Shown here piece after piece: positions 63,065 through 64,000 of a DNA stretch of 64,000 nt. Each line of letters opens with the position of its first letter. Position 1 is the first letter of the stretch. The notes below the pieces were generated by a model, which saw only the letters and a program-made list of their open reading frames with translations, was not told where the DNA came from and did not search any database. Position numbers and translations under genes: made by a program. The DNA comes from a virus: positions 1 through 64,000 of the IMG/VR virus record IMGVR_UViG_3300019757_000003; one strand, 5' to 3'.

Positions 63065-64000
63065 ATGAAAGAAAAGACAGATATAGTAGTAATTAGCCTC
63101 TTCGATGGATTAAGTGGTGCTCGTCTAGCTTTAGATGAAGTAGAACACCTAAATATATTGAGGTACTACTCTAGTGAAATAGATAAGTACGCAATACAAG
63201 TAGCAGACAATAATTACCCACAAGATACAGAGTATAGACTAGGGTCAGTAGTAGACATTGATACTGATAAGCTATTAGCAGAGATACATGAAGACTTTGG
63301 TCCAGATGTAAAGATTCTACTAGTTGGAGGTAGTCCTTGTCAAGGGTTCTCTATGGCTGGTAAACTAAAAGGTTCATCTACAAAAGAGGGTATTGATGTA
63401 ACAGAACTAGAACAATACCTAGATTTGAAGGAGCAAGACTTTGAATTTGATGGACAATCCTATTTATTTTGGGAGTACATTAGAATTAAAGAGGCTATTC
63501 AACCAGATTATTGGCTATTGGAAAATGTTAGGGTAACTAAAAAGTGGTTACCAATGTTCAATAAAGCTACTGGTGTAGAACCAGTGTTCATTAATAGTGA
63601 AGTTCTATCAGCACAATCAAGACCTAGGTTTTATTGGTCTAACATAGCTATAGAACAGCCAATAAATAAAGGTATCCTAATAAGAGACATACTACTAGAT
63701 CTACCTATGGATAAGCCTCTTACTCCATTTATGTCAGGTGAATTTGATGGAGTTAGTAGATTAGACAAAGGCATATTCAATTTTACAGATTTACCAAAAG
63801 GAATGTGTCAAACAGTTGGTAGTGGTCATGGGAATAAGTACTTAATCAGTAGACCTTGTGAAATGTTACCAAAGAAAAAGAATAGTACTCACGTAGCAGA
63901 TGCTGCTGATATTAAAGGTAACGAGAGCATTAAACGAGTCTACTCTATAGATGGAAAGTCACCGACTGTAACTACTCAACAAGGTGGTCATAGAGAGGTT
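63065..64000 (+). CDS. DNA (cytosine-5) methyltransferase, 3' end beyond window
   Basis: 312 codons are visible. Motif I is SLFDGLSGARLAL (11-23), motif IV GGSPCQGFS with the catalytic Cys92, motif VI LLENVR (E153) and motif VIII AQSRPRFYW (R186, R188). The layout and the SLFDGLSG start resemble Dnmt3-like phage methyltransferases. The enzyme methylates cytosine in a target not readable here and probably protects phage DNA from host restriction. Start set by CAAGGATATAA before ATG 63065. No cognate nuclease gene is visible. Confidence 0.9.
   Translation, partial: MKEKTDIVVISLFDGLSGARLALDEVEHLNILRYYSSEIDKYAIQVADNNYPQDTEYRLGSVVDIDTDKLLAEIHEDFGPDVKILLVGGSPCQGFSMAGKLKGSSTKEGIDVTELEQYLDLKEQDFEFDGQSYLFWEYIRIKEAIQPDYWLLENVRVTKKWLPMFNKATGVEPVFINSEVLSAQSRPRFYWSNIAIEQPINKGILIRDILLDLPMDKPLTPFMSGEFDGVSRLDKGIFNFTDLPKGMCQTVGSGHGNKYLISRPCEMLPKKKNSTHVADAADIKGNESIKRVYSIDGKSPTVTTQQGGHREV

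Noticed and set aside
1-64000. CRISPR array or integrase/lysogeny module
   Set aside because: No set of regularly spaced direct repeats and no recombinase or repressor-type gene cluster was seen.

Overview
This window is part of the genome of a low-GC, tailed double-stranded DNA bacteriophage. The evidence is a large terminase subunit, coiled-coil appendage proteins, a complete phage replication set, a T7-type single-subunit RNA polymerase, and more than one hundred tightly packed small genes, most of them preceded by the same AT-rich ribosome binding site (consensus AAATTAAAGGA). No integrase or lysogeny repressor was recognised. The host cannot be determined. Three lipoproteins with a lipobox and host-type promoters with an extended -10 (TGnTATAAT) but usually no -35 would suit a low-GC Gram-negative such as a Campylobacterota species; that is only a guess.

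Layout. Positions 1-5232 are leftward and belong to the packaging and virion module: a fibre-like protein cut by the window edge, a second Ala/Ser-rich protein, two small structural-type genes, the terminase large subunit, an 80-residue gene, a possible small terminase and a 67-residue protein. Positions 5233-5490 are a divergent control region. From 5491 to the window end everything recognisable is rightward. 5.5-9.3 kb carries a membrane protein, a nucleotidyltransferase-fold protein and the phage RNA polymerase. 9.3-17 kb alternates small genes with structured gaps holding C(UUCG)G hairpins, a leader hairpin family, a two-copy repeat, and a ribbon-helix-helix plus ParB-like operon with tandem palindromic operators and a near-consensus sigma-70 promoter. 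17-42 kb is a dense accessory region of short, mostly unrecognised genes, with islands of recognisable function: an HD hydrolase, an HNH nuclease, a MoxR/CobS-like ATPase with a VWA-like partner, an AAA ATPase, a VRR-NUC nuclease, a DUF5856-like protein and several zinc-ribbon or KOW-like small proteins. 42.6-64 kb is the DNA and RNA metabolism module: an SF2 helicase, a Thg1-like 3'-5' polymerase, an Rnl5-type RNA ligase, an SF1 helicase, a PD-(D/E)XK exonuclease, a family A DNA polymerase, a helicase-primase-like protein and a C5-cytosine methyltransferase cut by the window edge.

How it may work together. Host-type promoters could start the early genes and the RHH/ParB operon, the phage RNA polymerase would then read later units, and the DNA module would replicate and modify the genome. 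The most unusual feature is an apparent RNA-end repair set (Thg1-like protein, RNA ligase, possibly the nucleotidyltransferase) in a genome with one tRNA-like gene whose anticodon loop has collapsed to four bases and several other intergenic cloverleaf-like elements. A second oddity is that the DNA polymerase gene, and perhaps three others, appear to start at non-standard codons (ATC, ATT, CTG, ATA) at the normal distance from a good ribosome binding site.
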